Of a DNA stretch of 64,000 nt, positions 9,035-17,370 are shown one piece after another; position 1 is the stretch's first letter, and the number at the start of each line of letters is the position of its first letter. The stretch comes from Streptomyces sp. NBC_00390 (GTDB lineage: Bacteria; Actinomycetota; Actinomycetes; Streptomycetales; Streptomycetaceae). A model generated the notes under the pieces. It searched no databases, had not been told where the DNA came from, and saw nothing but the letters and a program-made list of their open reading frames with translations. A program made the translations under genes and the position numbers. The stretch spans positions 1,116,001-1,180,000 of the forward strand of contig NZ_CP107945.1 of NCBI RefSeq assembly GCF_036057275.1. The letters are read 5' to 3'.

Positions 9035-9576
9035 GTCGCCCTGACACCTCACGGCAGCACACCCGGGTCAGGCCGCGGATCGTCGAGCGATGGCGCGAGT
9101 CGGCGGACCGGAACCTCACCCCCACGAAACGGTCGCTGATCGTCACGTGGATCTCCTTCGGCACGACATGGGGCGTCGTGCGGCTGATCACGCACGGCAT
9201 CCGGGGCGGGTGGCTGCCGTGGGGGAACATCTCGGCCGGCGGCCAACACCTGCACCACTACAACCTCGGCATCGCCACCCTCGCCGGCGTCGGCCTGGTC
9301 GCCGTACGCGGCGACGAACGGGCCATCGGGCACCCCGCGGTCGCGGCTGCCTACGGCGCCGGAACAGCTCTGATCACGGATGAGTTCGCCCTGCTGCTGG
9401 ACCTGAGCGACGTCTACTGGGACAAGCAGGGGCGGCTCAGTGTGGACGTCTCCCTGGGCTTCCTGTCCGTACTCGGCGCGTATCTGACCGCCAAGCCGTT
9501 CTGGGACGAGGTCGCCCGTGTCACCCGCCACCACGTGGCCTCCGCGGCCAGGCGAGGCGTCTCGGCGGCCGTATGA
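9031..9576 (+). CDS. Hypothetical integral membrane protein, 181 aa
   Basis: The protein has about four hydrophobic segments: VTWISFGTTWGVVRLITHG, a segment with LGIATLAGVGLVAV, one with GAGTALITDEFALLLDL, and one with SLGFLSVLGAYL. A conserved-looking GGQHLHHYNLGI motif and an acidic D-E pair (ITDEFAL) face the membrane region and could bind metal. I recognise it only as a Streptomyces integral membrane family without assigned function. The GTG start at 9031 overlaps the upstream stop codon. Confidence 0.7.
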   Translation: MSRPDTSRQHTRVRPRIVERWRESADRNLTPTKRSLIVTWISFGTTWGVVRLITHGIRGGWLPWGNISAGGQHLHHYNLGIATLAGVGLVAVRGDERAIGHPAVAAAYGAGTALITDEFALLLDLSDVYWDKQGRLSVDVSLGFLSVLGAYLTAKPFWDEVARVTRHHVASAARRGVSAAV

Positions 9577-9700
9577 CGGGGTCAACCGCGGCCTCGGCCC
9601 TCCCTCGGGGAGCCGGGAGGAGCGAAGGCCCCGCCCGGGACTCGTAGCGCCCGCGGGAGGGACGCGGACAGCCTGTCGATGCAGCTACCGGCACTCGCGG

Positions 9701-10885
9701 TCAGAACCTCACGGGCAGCGCGACCAGTCCGCGGGCACGCATCGACGGCCGCCACCTCAACTCGTCGCGCGGCACGTCCAACGCCAGAGCGGGGAACCGC
9801 TGCAGCAGCGCACTCACGGCGATCTGCGTTTCCAGCCGTGCCAGAGGGGCGCCGACGCAGTAGTGGATGCCGTGACCGAGGGCCAGGTGCCCACCGTCCC
9901 GCCTGTCCACATCGAGACGGTCGGGGTCGGGAAACCGGTCGGGATCACGGTTGGCGGAGGCCAGCGACAGCATCACCGTTTCCCCGGCCGGGATCGTCAC
10001 CCCGTCGATCTCCACGTCTTCGACAGGGAAACGGCGAATGGCAAGAAGCGCCGGACCGTCGTAGCGGGCGAACTCCTCCACTGCGCCTTCGACCTTGGCC
10101 GGGTCGTCGCGGAGCGCGGCCAGTTGCTCCGGGTGGTCAAGAAGCGCCAGCACAGCGGTGCCGATGAGTTGCACCGTGTTCTCGTAGCCGGCGAACAGCA
10201 TGAGGAACGCGAGTGATGTCAGCTCGTCCTCGCTGAGCTTGTCACCCTCGTCGCGCACGTCGATCAGATCCGTCAGCAGGTCGTTGCCCGGCGTGCGCCG
10301 TTTCTCGGCAACGAATTGGGTGAAGTACGCCAGCATGGCGGGCACGGCCTGCTTCGCCGCGCCGGGATTCTCGGGATCCGGGGCGACCAACGCATCGGTC
10401 CAGGCCCGGAAGTCCCGGCGCGAGTCGTGCGGCACGCCCAGCAGGTCGCAGATGACGGCGATCGGCAGCGGCGCAGCGAACTCCGCGACAAGGTCGGCGC
10501 GCCCCCGGCCGGCTACGCCCTCCAACAGCTGGTCGGCCAAGGTCTGCACGCCCGGACGCATCCGCTCCACCCGGCCGGGCGTGAAGGCCTTGCTGACAAG
10601 GCGCCTGATCCGGGTGTGGTCCGGCGGGTCCATGTTCAGCAGGTTGCGGTCGAGGGCCGGGGGAAGCGAGAAGCCTCGGTAGTTGCCGGGAAGCCGGTAC
10701 ACCTTGTCCAGGGAAAGCCGCGGGTCGGCCAGGAGTTGCCGCACGTCGGCATAGCGGGTGACGATCCAAACCGGCAGCCCGTCCGGCCCGGTGACCCGGT
10801 GCACCGGCCCCGCCTCGCGAAGCCGGGCGTACGCCGCGTGAGGGTCAGCGACCAGGGCGCGCGGGTCAGGAAGAGTGGTAGCCAT
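9701..10885 (-). CDS. Cytochrome P450 (CYP), bacterial class I
   Basis: A soluble 394-aa heme monooxygenase needing ferredoxin and reductase partners, none of which is adjacent. Visible motifs: PPDHTRIRRLVSKAFTP near 87-103, I-helix FAGYENT at 231-237, a K-helix ExxR in EEFARY near 270, and the heme loop LGHGIHYCVGAPLAR with the thiolate Cys at 343. The usual Phe that opens the heme-binding loop is Leu here, a tolerated change. I chose the ATG at 10885 (MATTLPDPRAL), which gives normal family length. The upstream-extended frame to 11062 is unlikely. Substrate unknown. Confidence 0.92.
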   Translation of the reverse strand: MATTLPDPRALVADPHAAYARLREAGPVHRVTGPDGLPVWIVTRYADVRQLLADPRLSLDKVYRLPGNYRGFSLPPALDRNLLNMDPPDHTRIRRLVSKAFTPGRVERMRPGVQTLADQLLEGVAGRGRADLVAEFAAPLPIAVICDLLGVPHDSRRDFRAWTDALVAPDPENPGAAKQAVPAMLAYFTQFVAEKRRTPGNDLLTDLIDVRDEGDKLSEDELTSLAFLMLFAGYENTVQLIGTAVLALLDHPEQLAALRDDPAKVEGAVEEFARYDGPALLAIRRFPVEDVEIDGVTIPAGETVMLSLASANRDPDRFPDPDRLDVDRRDGGHLALGHGIHYCVGAPLARLETQIAVSALLQRFPALALDVPRDELRWRPSMRARGLVALPVRF

Positions 10886-11207
10886 GGCGGGCAGCCTAGG
10901 ACGATCATCCGGGGCCGCTCCCCGTACCCCTCCGTCAACTGACGGACCATCAGAAGCGTCAGCGACCACCAGAGCGTCCAGGTGGTCATTGACCTCGGCC
11001 TTTGTATGACCTTGTGGCCGAACCATCGACAGTGGGACCAGCGGCTCGGTGACCTCCCACAACCCGTCCGGAAGCTCCCCCGATCGTCAGCCCCGCACGT
11101 AGGGGCCCGTACGGGCCGAGGAACGAGCCTCAATCACGCTCCGCCCCTCCCTGCACAGCTTTGATCAGTGCAAATGACCGAAATGCGGCTCGCGCGGCCA
11201 CCCGTCC

Positions 11208-11711
11208 GTGTGGTGGTCTGTCGCCGTGGAGGGGATCATCGCCGGCGCCTTGGCCGTCATAGGCACCTTGCTCGGCTCTGTGACAGCACACCGTTTCCAG
11301 GAAAAGGCCACCAGCCGAGCCGAGGGACGCGCCCGCACCTACCTCCAGCACGAGCGGCTGTTTGACACCTGCGCCAATTTCATCGGCCTCGCCGAGGATT
11401 ACCGCCGGGCCCAGTTCGACCGCTGGTCACGCCATGACGAAGACCCTGACGGAGAAGCAGCCGCTGTCGCCCGGGCCGAGTCCTACCGGCTCCATGTCGA
11501 AACCCGCAGCAGCGCCTGCCGCCTCAGGCTCGCCAGCAGCCGGGCAGACGTGCAACAGCTCGCCGATCAGGCCAATACGGTCCTTGAACTGACCAGCGCG
11601 ATCGTACGCACCTCTGACAGAGCCGACATGCTCAGACGCGGTGAGACCGCCCAGCATGCCTGCGACGCCTTTGTCGTCGAGGCCAACGCCGTACTGCACC
11701 CCAGTAGCTGA
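11208..11711 (+). CDS. Hypothetical membrane-anchored helical protein
   Basis: A 167-aa protein with one N-terminal membrane segment (EGIIAGALAVIGTLLGSVTAH) followed by a long hydrophilic, mostly helical region rich in Arg, Glu and Ala, probably a coiled coil in the cytoplasm. Function unknown. The exact start is uncertain: GTG at 11208 or the GTG at 11226 just before EGIIAG. Neither has a strong ribosome-binding site. Confidence 0.6.
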   Translation: MWWSVAVEGIIAGALAVIGTLLGSVTAHRFQEKATSRAEGRARTYLQHERLFDTCANFIGLAEDYRRAQFDRWSRHDEDPDGEAAAVARAESYRLHVETRSSACRLRLASSRADVQQLADQANTVLELTSAIVRTSDRADMLRRGETAQHACDAFVVEANAVLHPSS

Positions 11712-11764
11712 CCGGGCTGCAGAACAACAGCCAACGCGCCGGACCCGGTTCACCTTCGCCCACG

Positions 11765-11932
11765 CGGAGAGGACCAGGGTCCAGGGTCCGCGCCCGCCGG
11801 GTCGGCCGCCTGGGCGCCCTCCGTAACCCGCTCGCGGCAGCGGCCCGCGACCTCGCGGTCCGTGTCACGCCTGCTCGCCCGGCCCTGCGCGGCATGGACG
11901 ACCTGTTCAACGGCTTCCGCCTCCCCGGGTAG
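11765..11932 (+). pseudogene. C-terminal remnant of an FAD-dependent oxidoreductase (tentative)
   Basis: One plus-strand frame reads VRARRVGRLGALRNPLAAA... and ends GMDDLFNGFRLPG-stop at 11930-11932. This resembles the tail of TfdB/PheA-type FAD monooxygenases: an Arg-rich helix, then a short GMD.LF.W-like end. The rest of the gene is absent. The surrounding 11712-12174 interval shows no intact gene. The match is short, so confidence is low. Confidence 0.35.
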
Positions 11933-12174
11933 CAGGGGACCCGCCAGGTTCTTTCGTCAAAGTCCCGCCTGGCCTGCGCCGTACCTCGCTTCATCGTCGC
12001 ACCGCCCAAGTACGTCCAGTACTCGACCGGACCTCTGCCTCACGATGCACGGCACCGGACGACGCGGGGCCTGCCTGTGCCACTTTGACCTTCGCCCGTC
12101 CGCCGTGGCCACTTGCCACCTGGGGCGGCGGCCGGCGCAGCGGACCCTGCCGGTTCAGGGCCGAGAATGAACCC

Positions 12175-12600
12175 ATGGACCGCCTGCTGCACCTCGACCG
12201 CACCCTCGACGAGCTGGACCCGCCCCGCTGGACGGCCCCGGCCGTCGACGCGACCCACCTGGTCCGCAAGGTGCATGAGTTGCGGTGTGTGCCGCTGAGC
12301 GAACTCCGCCCGGCGGATCTGCGCACGCTCATCTCGCAGCGGGTGGCCCTGCCGCACGTCCTGCCACTCGCGGTGCGCTTGCTGCTCGAGGCGCCGCTCT
12401 TGGACGCATACTTCTACGAGGGGGATCTGCTGCTGGCGGCGGTCGAAGCCCCGGCCTCGGCCTGGGCGGCGCTGCCGGACCTCGCCGCGCGGCTGCGCGC
12501 CGTGATCACGACTCTGCCGGAGGCGGCAGTCGCCGAACTGCCGCGCGGCGCCGCCGAGAAACTCACCCGCTTCGTCGCGCGGCCCGGATCACCTGGCTGA
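12175..12600 (+). CDS. CdiI-type contact-dependent inhibition immunity protein (orphan)
   Basis: A 141-aa soluble protein matching the CdiI immunity family I know from contact-dependent growth-inhibition loci: HELRCVPLSELRPADLRTLI, then a LPHVLPLAVRLLLEAPLLD helix and YFYEGDLLLAAVE. Such proteins neutralise a cognate CdiA-CT toxin in the cytoplasm. No toxin or polymorphic-toxin gene is next to it. It may therefore protect against neighbours, or have been kept after loss of the toxin. The ATG at 12175 fits family length. Upstream in-frame starts add low-complexity sequence. Confidence 0.7.
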   Translation: MDRLLHLDRTLDELDPPRWTAPAVDATHLVRKVHELRCVPLSELRPADLRTLISQRVALPHVLPLAVRLLLEAPLLDAYFYEGDLLLAAVEAPASAWAALPDLAARLRAVITTLPEAAVAELPRGAAEKLTRFVARPGSPG

Positions 12601-12792
12601 CCTGATCAAGATGCCGGCGAGGGGTTCGCAAGCCGGTGCTTCCCTCAATGGCGATCCGGGCGACGCAGCGGCGGAGAAGGAGAGGACCGGGCCGTCGTGT
12701 CGTGCGGGCTCGTCCGTGATGCCGTGCGTGGATCCGGAGCCATGGAGGGCTGAGCACTCGCGCCGGCGTGCATCCGGGGCAGGGCTCCTCGT

Positions 12793-12818
12793 GGACAGGT
12801 GCGGACAGGACTGGACAG
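12793..12818 (+). promoter_or_regulatory. Triple GGACAG direct repeat upstream of the exporter gene
   Basis: Three copies of GGACAG begin at 12793, 12803 and 12813, exactly 10 bp (one helical turn) apart. They lie about 55-80 bp before the MFS start codon. Regular spacing on one face of the helix is typical of an activator or repressor array. TGGACA also resembles a -35 box. The regulator is unknown; the WYL protein downstream is a candidate by position only. Confidence 0.45.
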
Positions 12819-12874
12819 TCAGCGCCCCTGCAGGGCATGGAAAGTGGACACCGCCCGACATGAGGCTGTGCGCC

Positions 12875-14377
12875 ATGAACCTTGGACGCACGAAGGACCA
12901 GGCATCCCCCGCTCGCCGGCCAGGGGCGGTGCTCGCGGCGCTCGCCGCCGCGCAGTTCACCGTCATGCTCGCCACCTCGATCGTGAACGTGGCGCTGCCG
13001 CAGATCCGTGCCGGGGTGAACCTGTCGGCCGACGGCACCACCTGGGTGATCAACGCCTATGGCCTGGCGTTCGGGGCACTGCTTCTGGCCGGGGGGCGGG
13101 CGGCCGACCTCCTCGGTCGCCGCCGGGTGCTGATCGCCGGCCTCGCGCTGTTCGCGGGGGCCTCACTGGCAGCTGGACTGGCCACCTCCACGGGCGTCCT
13201 GATCGCAGCCCGCGCGGTTCAGGGGCTCGGCGCCGCCGCCATCGCCCCGGCCGCACTCGCCGTGGCAATGGGCCTGTTCCCCTCCGGCGCCGGCCGCGGC
13301 AGAGCCCTGGGCGTGTGGGGCGCGGTCTCCGGCGCGGGAGGAGCGGGAGGCGTCCTGCTGGGCGGCGTACTCACCCAGGCATGGGGCTGGCCCTGGATCT
13401 TCCACTCCGTCGCGCTCGGGGCGGTGCTGGTCCTCGTCTCCGTGGCGGTCCTCGTGCCAGAGGCTGCCGTTCGGGAGTCCGCGCGATTCGACCTCCTGGG
13501 CACCGCCACTGTCACCGTCGCCCTGACCTGCCTGGTCTGGGGCTTGACCACCGCACGCGGCACCGGCTGGACGGATGCCCGAGTGCTCGGTGCCCTCGCC
13601 GGTGCCGGCACGCTGCTCGCGGCCTTCGCCGTGATCGAGATCCGCCGGCCGAACGCGCTGATACCCCCGCGGCTGCTCACCACCGGTCGCGTCGCCGCGG
13701 GAAACCTGCTGATGGCCCTTCTGGGGTCCGTGTGGATCGCCCTTTTCTTCTTCCTGCCGCTCTACCAGCAGCAGGTCCTCGGAATGGGCCCGTTGGCCAC
13801 CGGAGCGGGCCAACTCCCGCTTGCCGTGGCCAATATGCTCGGCGCCGCCGTCGCACCTCGCATCTCCCGGCGCATCGGCGGCACCGCGACAGTGACCGCG
13901 GCCCTGCTCACCGAGGCCGCCGGACTGCTGTGGCTGTCACGGCTCAGCGCCGACGGGAGCTACCTCGTCGACGTCCTCGGTCCGAGCATCCTCGTCGGAC
14001 TCGGCCTGAGCATCGCCTTCGTCCAGCTCACCGCACTCGCCGTGGACGGTGTCCCGCCACAGGACGCGGGTCTGGCCGGCGGGCTGGTGAACACCACCCG
14101 CCAGGTCGGCGGCGCGATCGGTCTCGCCGCCCTGGCCACCCTGGCCGGCTCCGTCACCGCCCAGGCATCCATCCACCAGCCCCACGTGGAGGCGCTCAGC
14201 GCCGGTTACCGAGCCGCCTTCTCCGTCTCGTCCGCGGTTCTGGCCGCCGCCGCACTCCTCGCGCTGCCGCTCACCCGTCACAGGCGCAGTACCCGCGGCA
14301 TCCTCCCGCCCACCGCGGCCACTTCCACGACGCCGCCCCAACAGGACCGGGCGCCCCACTGCGCACCCACCGCCTGA
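12875..14377 (+). CDS. MFS drug exporter, DHA2 (14-TM) family
   Basis: A proton-driven exporter of about 500 aa with 14 predicted membrane segments. Motif A-like GGRAADLLGRRRVL lies after TM2. Motif C-like GAVSGAGGAGGVLLGG lies in TM5. The N-terminal ATSIVNVALPQIR is typical of EmrB/QacA members. The ATG at 12875 (MNLGRTKDQ) has GAGG 9 nt upstream; an ATG at 12860 is the alternative. It is the first gene of a co-oriented group with the SRPBCC and carotenoid oxygenase genes (60-bp gap), suggesting export of a related metabolite. The 260 bp upstream contain the GGACAG repeats. Confidence 0.88.
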   Translation: MNLGRTKDQASPARRPGAVLAALAAAQFTVMLATSIVNVALPQIRAGVNLSADGTTWVINAYGLAFGALLLAGGRAADLLGRRRVLIAGLALFAGASLAAGLATSTGVLIAARAVQGLGAAAIAPAALAVAMGLFPSGAGRGRALGVWGAVSGAGGAGGVLLGGVLTQAWGWPWIFHSVALGAVLVLVSVAVLVPEAAVRESARFDLLGTATVTVALTCLVWGLTTARGTGWTDARVLGALAGAGTLLAAFAVIEIRRPNALIPPRLLTTGRVAAGNLLMALLGSVWIALFFFLPLYQQQVLGMGPLATGAGQLPLAVANMLGAAVAPRISRRIGGTATVTAALLTEAAGLLWLSRLSADGSYLVDVLGPSILVGLGLSIAFVQLTALAVDGVPPQDAGLAGGLVNTTRQVGGAIGLAALATLAGSVTAQASIHQPHVEALSAGYRAAFSVSSAVLAAAALLALPLTRHRRSTRGILPPTAATSTTPPQQDRAPHCAPTA

Positions 14378-14437
14378 TCCCGGATCCAACAGCCAACCCG
14401 ACGCAACCCGATCCACCACCACTGATGAGGCCATCAC

Positions 14438-14878
14438 ATGCACACCATTGACTCCACCGCGCCCGTCGTCGTCAGCGTGACGACGGTCATCGACGCCCCG
14501 CTCGCCACCGTCTGGTCGCTCCACACCGACATCGACAACTGGCCGGTCTGGAACGCCGACATCGACCAGGCCAGGCTCGGCGGACCGGCGGCGGTCGGCA
14601 CCGACTTCACCTGGCGCACCCACGGGATGAACATCACCTCCACCATCCACGAACTCCTCCCCGGACAGCGGATCGTCTGGGGCGGGACCGTCGAGGGCAT
14701 CGTCGGCATCCATGCATGGACCTTCGAGCGGACCGGCGACCACGTCGTCGTCCACACCGAGGAGTCCTGGAGCGGAGATCCCGTCGACGCAGCGGCCGAC
14801 GAACTCGCCACGGCTCTGAGGACCTCCCTGGAGAGCTGGCTCGAATGCCTCAAGGCCCGTGCCGAGCAGTCGACCTGA
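14438..14878 (+). CDS. SRPBCC-family (polyketide cyclase-like) protein
   Basis: A 146-aa START/Bet v 1-like fold protein: VVVSVTTVIDAPLATVWSL then DIDNWPVWNADID, the usual beginning of the SRPBCC family, which binds hydrophobic ligands in a deep pocket. It could cyclise or bind a lipid or terpenoid ligand; the reaction is unknown. It starts 60 bp after the exporter (GATGAGG before the ATG) and is followed 68 bp later by the carotenoid oxygenase gene. Confidence 0.8.
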   Translation: MHTIDSTAPVVVSVTTVIDAPLATVWSLHTDIDNWPVWNADIDQARLGGPAAVGTDFTWRTHGMNITSTIHELLPGQRIVWGGTVEGIVGIHAWTFERTGDHVVVHTEESWSGDPVDAAADELATALRTSLESWLECLKARAEQST

Positions 14879-14946
14879 GGCGCCCTCATCACAGCGCGCA
14901 AAACACACCACGCATGACAACGACGACGAAATCCGAGGACCTGAGC

Positions 14947-16308
14947 ATGAGCAGCACTCCCTATCTGACCGGCCACTACACCCCCGTCACCGACGAGATC
15001 ACCGCCACCGGCCTCACCGTCGAGGGCACCCTGCCCCCCGAACTGACCGGCCGGCTGATCCGCAACAGCCACAACCCGAAGCCCGGCGTCACACCGACCC
15101 ATTGGTTCAAGGGCAGCGGCATGGTCCACGGCATCCGGCTCCGCGAGGGCCGCGCCGAGTGGTACCGCAACCGCTGGGTGCACACCCCCGCCCTGGACGG
15201 CGCTCCCTACATGACCGAGCGCGGCCCGGACCTGACCGCGAGCACCGCCGGAACCCACGTCATCGAGCACGCCGGACGACTGCTCGCCCTGTGCGAGGCG
15301 AACTTCCCGTTCGAGCTCACCCCGGACCTGGAGACGGTCGGGGCCCATGACTTCAACGGCCGGCTGCGCACGGCCATGACCGCACATCCCAAGGAGGACC
15401 CGGTGACGGGGGAACTCCACTTCTTCGGCTCCTCGCCGTTCCCGCCCTACCTCGTGTACCACGTCTCCGACGCCAAGGGCGAGATCGTCCACAGCACCGA
15501 AATACCGGGCGCGACCGCCTCGCTCAAGCACGACTTCGCCATCACCCGCCGCCATGTCGTCTTCATCGAGGGCAACGTCACCTTCGACCCCGCCGAGCAC
15601 TCCGGCATCCCCTACGGCTGGAGCGACCGGCAGCCCTCCCGCATCGGCGTCATGCCCCGCACAGGCGATGGTGCCCGGCACGTCCGCTGGTTCTCCATAG
15701 AGCCCGGCAACATGCTGCACGTCGCCAACGCCTACGAGGACGGCCAGGGCCGCATCGTCCTGGAAGGCCCCACCGTGGACCGCGAAGGGTTCCAGCTCTC
15801 CTGGAACTGGTGGGTCGGCGCGCCCGAGCGGGGAACCGAGCCCAACACCCGCTCCTACACCCGCCGCTGGGTGATCGACACTGCGGCCGGCACCGTCGAC
15901 GAGCGGATCATCGACGACCTCGCCGTGGAGTTTCCGACCCTCAACGAGAACTACCTGGGCGCCGAGCACCGCTACCAGTACGCGGTGTCCTTCCCCGACC
16001 AGGAAGGGTTCGGTGGCTACGGCGTCGTCAAGTACGACCGCACCACCGGCGCCCGCCGCATCCACCAGGTCGGCGACGCGCGGCTGCCCAGCGAAGCGGT
16101 GTTCGTCCCCGCGGCCGGCGCCACAAACGAGGACGACGGTTACCTGCTCACCGTCATCTCCGACCTCAAGCAGGACGCCTCGCAGCTGCTGGTCCTGGAC
16201 GCCGCCGGCCTCGACCGGATCGCCACCGTCCACCTTCCCCGCCGGGTGACCGCCGGGATCCACGGCTCCTGGATCCCCGACAGCGCCCTGGACAACGGCG
16301 AGGACTGA
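14947..16308 (+). CDS. Carotenoid cleavage oxygenase (RPE65 family)
   Basis: A 453-aa non-heme iron dioxygenase predicted to cleave a double bond in a carotenoid, stilbene or related conjugated substrate. The four iron-ligand histidines of the seven-bladed propeller can be placed in AHPKEDP, SLKHDFAIT, MLHVANAYED and the C-terminal AGIHGSW. Family segments GTLPPELTGRLIRN and HWFKGSGMVHG are clear. ATG 14947 is preferred (GAGG 9 nt upstream); 14914 is an in-frame alternative. A strong hairpin follows the stop. No carotenoid biosynthesis gene is in the window. Confidence 0.9.
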   Translation: MSSTPYLTGHYTPVTDEITATGLTVEGTLPPELTGRLIRNSHNPKPGVTPTHWFKGSGMVHGIRLREGRAEWYRNRWVHTPALDGAPYMTERGPDLTASTAGTHVIEHAGRLLALCEANFPFELTPDLETVGAHDFNGRLRTAMTAHPKEDPVTGELHFFGSSPFPPYLVYHVSDAKGEIVHSTEIPGATASLKHDFAITRRHVVFIEGNVTFDPAEHSGIPYGWSDRQPSRIGVMPRTGDGARHVRWFSIEPGNMLHVANAYEDGQGRIVLEGPTVDREGFQLSWNWWVGAPERGTEPNTRSYTRRWVIDTAAGTVDERIIDDLAVEFPTLNENYLGAEHRYQYAVSFPDQEGFGGYGVVKYDRTTGARRIHQVGDARLPSEAVFVPAAGATNEDDGYLLTVISDLKQDASQLLVLDAAGLDRIATVHLPRRVTAGIHGSWIPDSALDNGED

Positions 16309-16346
16309 ACCCAAACCGTTCCGCGGCACAGCCGGGGACGACCACC

Positions 16347-16385
16347 GGTGGGCGGCTCCGGGCCGACCTCCCAGAGCCGCCCACC
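16347..16385 (+). terminator. Strong hairpin after carotenoid oxygenase
   Basis: Perfect 12-bp stem GGTGGGCGGCTC / GAGCCGCCCACC with a 15-nt loop, then a second small GCCCC-TTC-GGGGC hairpin at 16386-16400. It would stop or attenuate transcription before the downstream membrane-protein gene. Confidence 0.7.
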
Positions 16386-16518
16386 GCCCCCTTCGGGGCG
16401 TTGACTGCCGGTCAGGTCACCGCCCCCGCACGGCCCGGCGGCTGCACACCGGCCCGAGCCGCCCGTGCTGTTCCCGAACCCCTCACTCACATCCGTAAGC
16501 CACCCTGGAGGATTCCTC

Positions 16519-17148
16519 ATGTCCATCGCAGCCCCCGACTCTCCTGTCGCTGCCATTGCCAGTGCCACCCCGAGTCGTCTCGTGAACGAGGTCGACAACC
16601 GCGCGGCCTACGTCAGCTTCGGACTCGCCAACCTGCTAGGACACGGCGCCGCCGCAGTCTCCCAGGGCGAGAGCCCCTTGCTCGCCCTGCCCGGCTGGCT
16701 GCCCACCACACTCCTCGGAATCGGGCTGGCAACCGGCATCACCCAGGCCACCGTCGCCGCCCTGCAGGCCCAGCGCGGGGCATCCGGGCCGGACGTCCTT
16801 TCCGGCAAACTGCTCGGCGCCTCCTGGATCGCCGCCTTCACCGCCCTGTTCCTCGCCATCACCGGCCTGACCTCCGCCCTGGACATGCCAGAACTGCAGC
16901 CCATCCTCTGGCCCGCCGGCTCCGGCCTCATCGTCGGTCTGCTCTACCTCGCCGAAGGTGCCGCACGCCGCAACCTGCTGCACTACAGCCTCGGTGTCTG
17001 GCTGGCTCTGACCTCCGCCGCGGCGCTCTTCCTCGGCACCCCCGGCCTCTACTGGGTCCTCGCCATCGCAGTCGGCGGCGCATACGCGCTCGCCGCGGCC
17101 CTCGAACGCCGCCGCCTCGTACAGCACGCAGGGCATCCCCAGCACTGA
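16519..17148 (+). CDS. Hypothetical integral membrane protein, 209 aa
   Basis: The protein has six likely membrane segments, after a 35-residue polar N-terminus (RLVNEVDNRAAYVSFGLANLLGHG). No known transporter motif is visible, and I do not recognise the family. The ATG has a good ribosome-binding site (CTGGAGGATTCCTC). It lies 210 bp after the carotenoid oxygenase, beyond a hairpin, and before the WYL regulator. It may handle or hold a hydrophobic product of the oxygenase, but this is inference from context only. Confidence 0.7.
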   Translation: MSIAAPDSPVAAIASATPSRLVNEVDNRAAYVSFGLANLLGHGAAAVSQGESPLLALPGWLPTTLLGIGLATGITQATVAALQAQRGASGPDVLSGKLLGASWIAAFTALFLAITGLTSALDMPELQPILWPAGSGLIVGLLYLAEGAARRNLLHYSLGVWLALTSAAALFLGTPGLYWVLAIAVGGAYALAAALERRRLVQHAGHPQH

Positions 17149-17370
17149 CGGCACCCACTTCTCCGCGACATCCAGGCGGCCGAGTCAACCGTCTACCAGG
17201 CGGCCGACTCCATCCGCTCCTGGCGCGCCTGACGGGCGCCGAGGATCGCGAGGTCTTGCTCCGGGTTGATGTCCTTGGTGAGTTTCCACCCTCGGTTCTT
17301 CAGGGGGTCGGTGAGGCGGAGAGGACGGCCCGGGCGGCGTCCGCCTGGAGGTCGACGTACGTTTGCGGCC

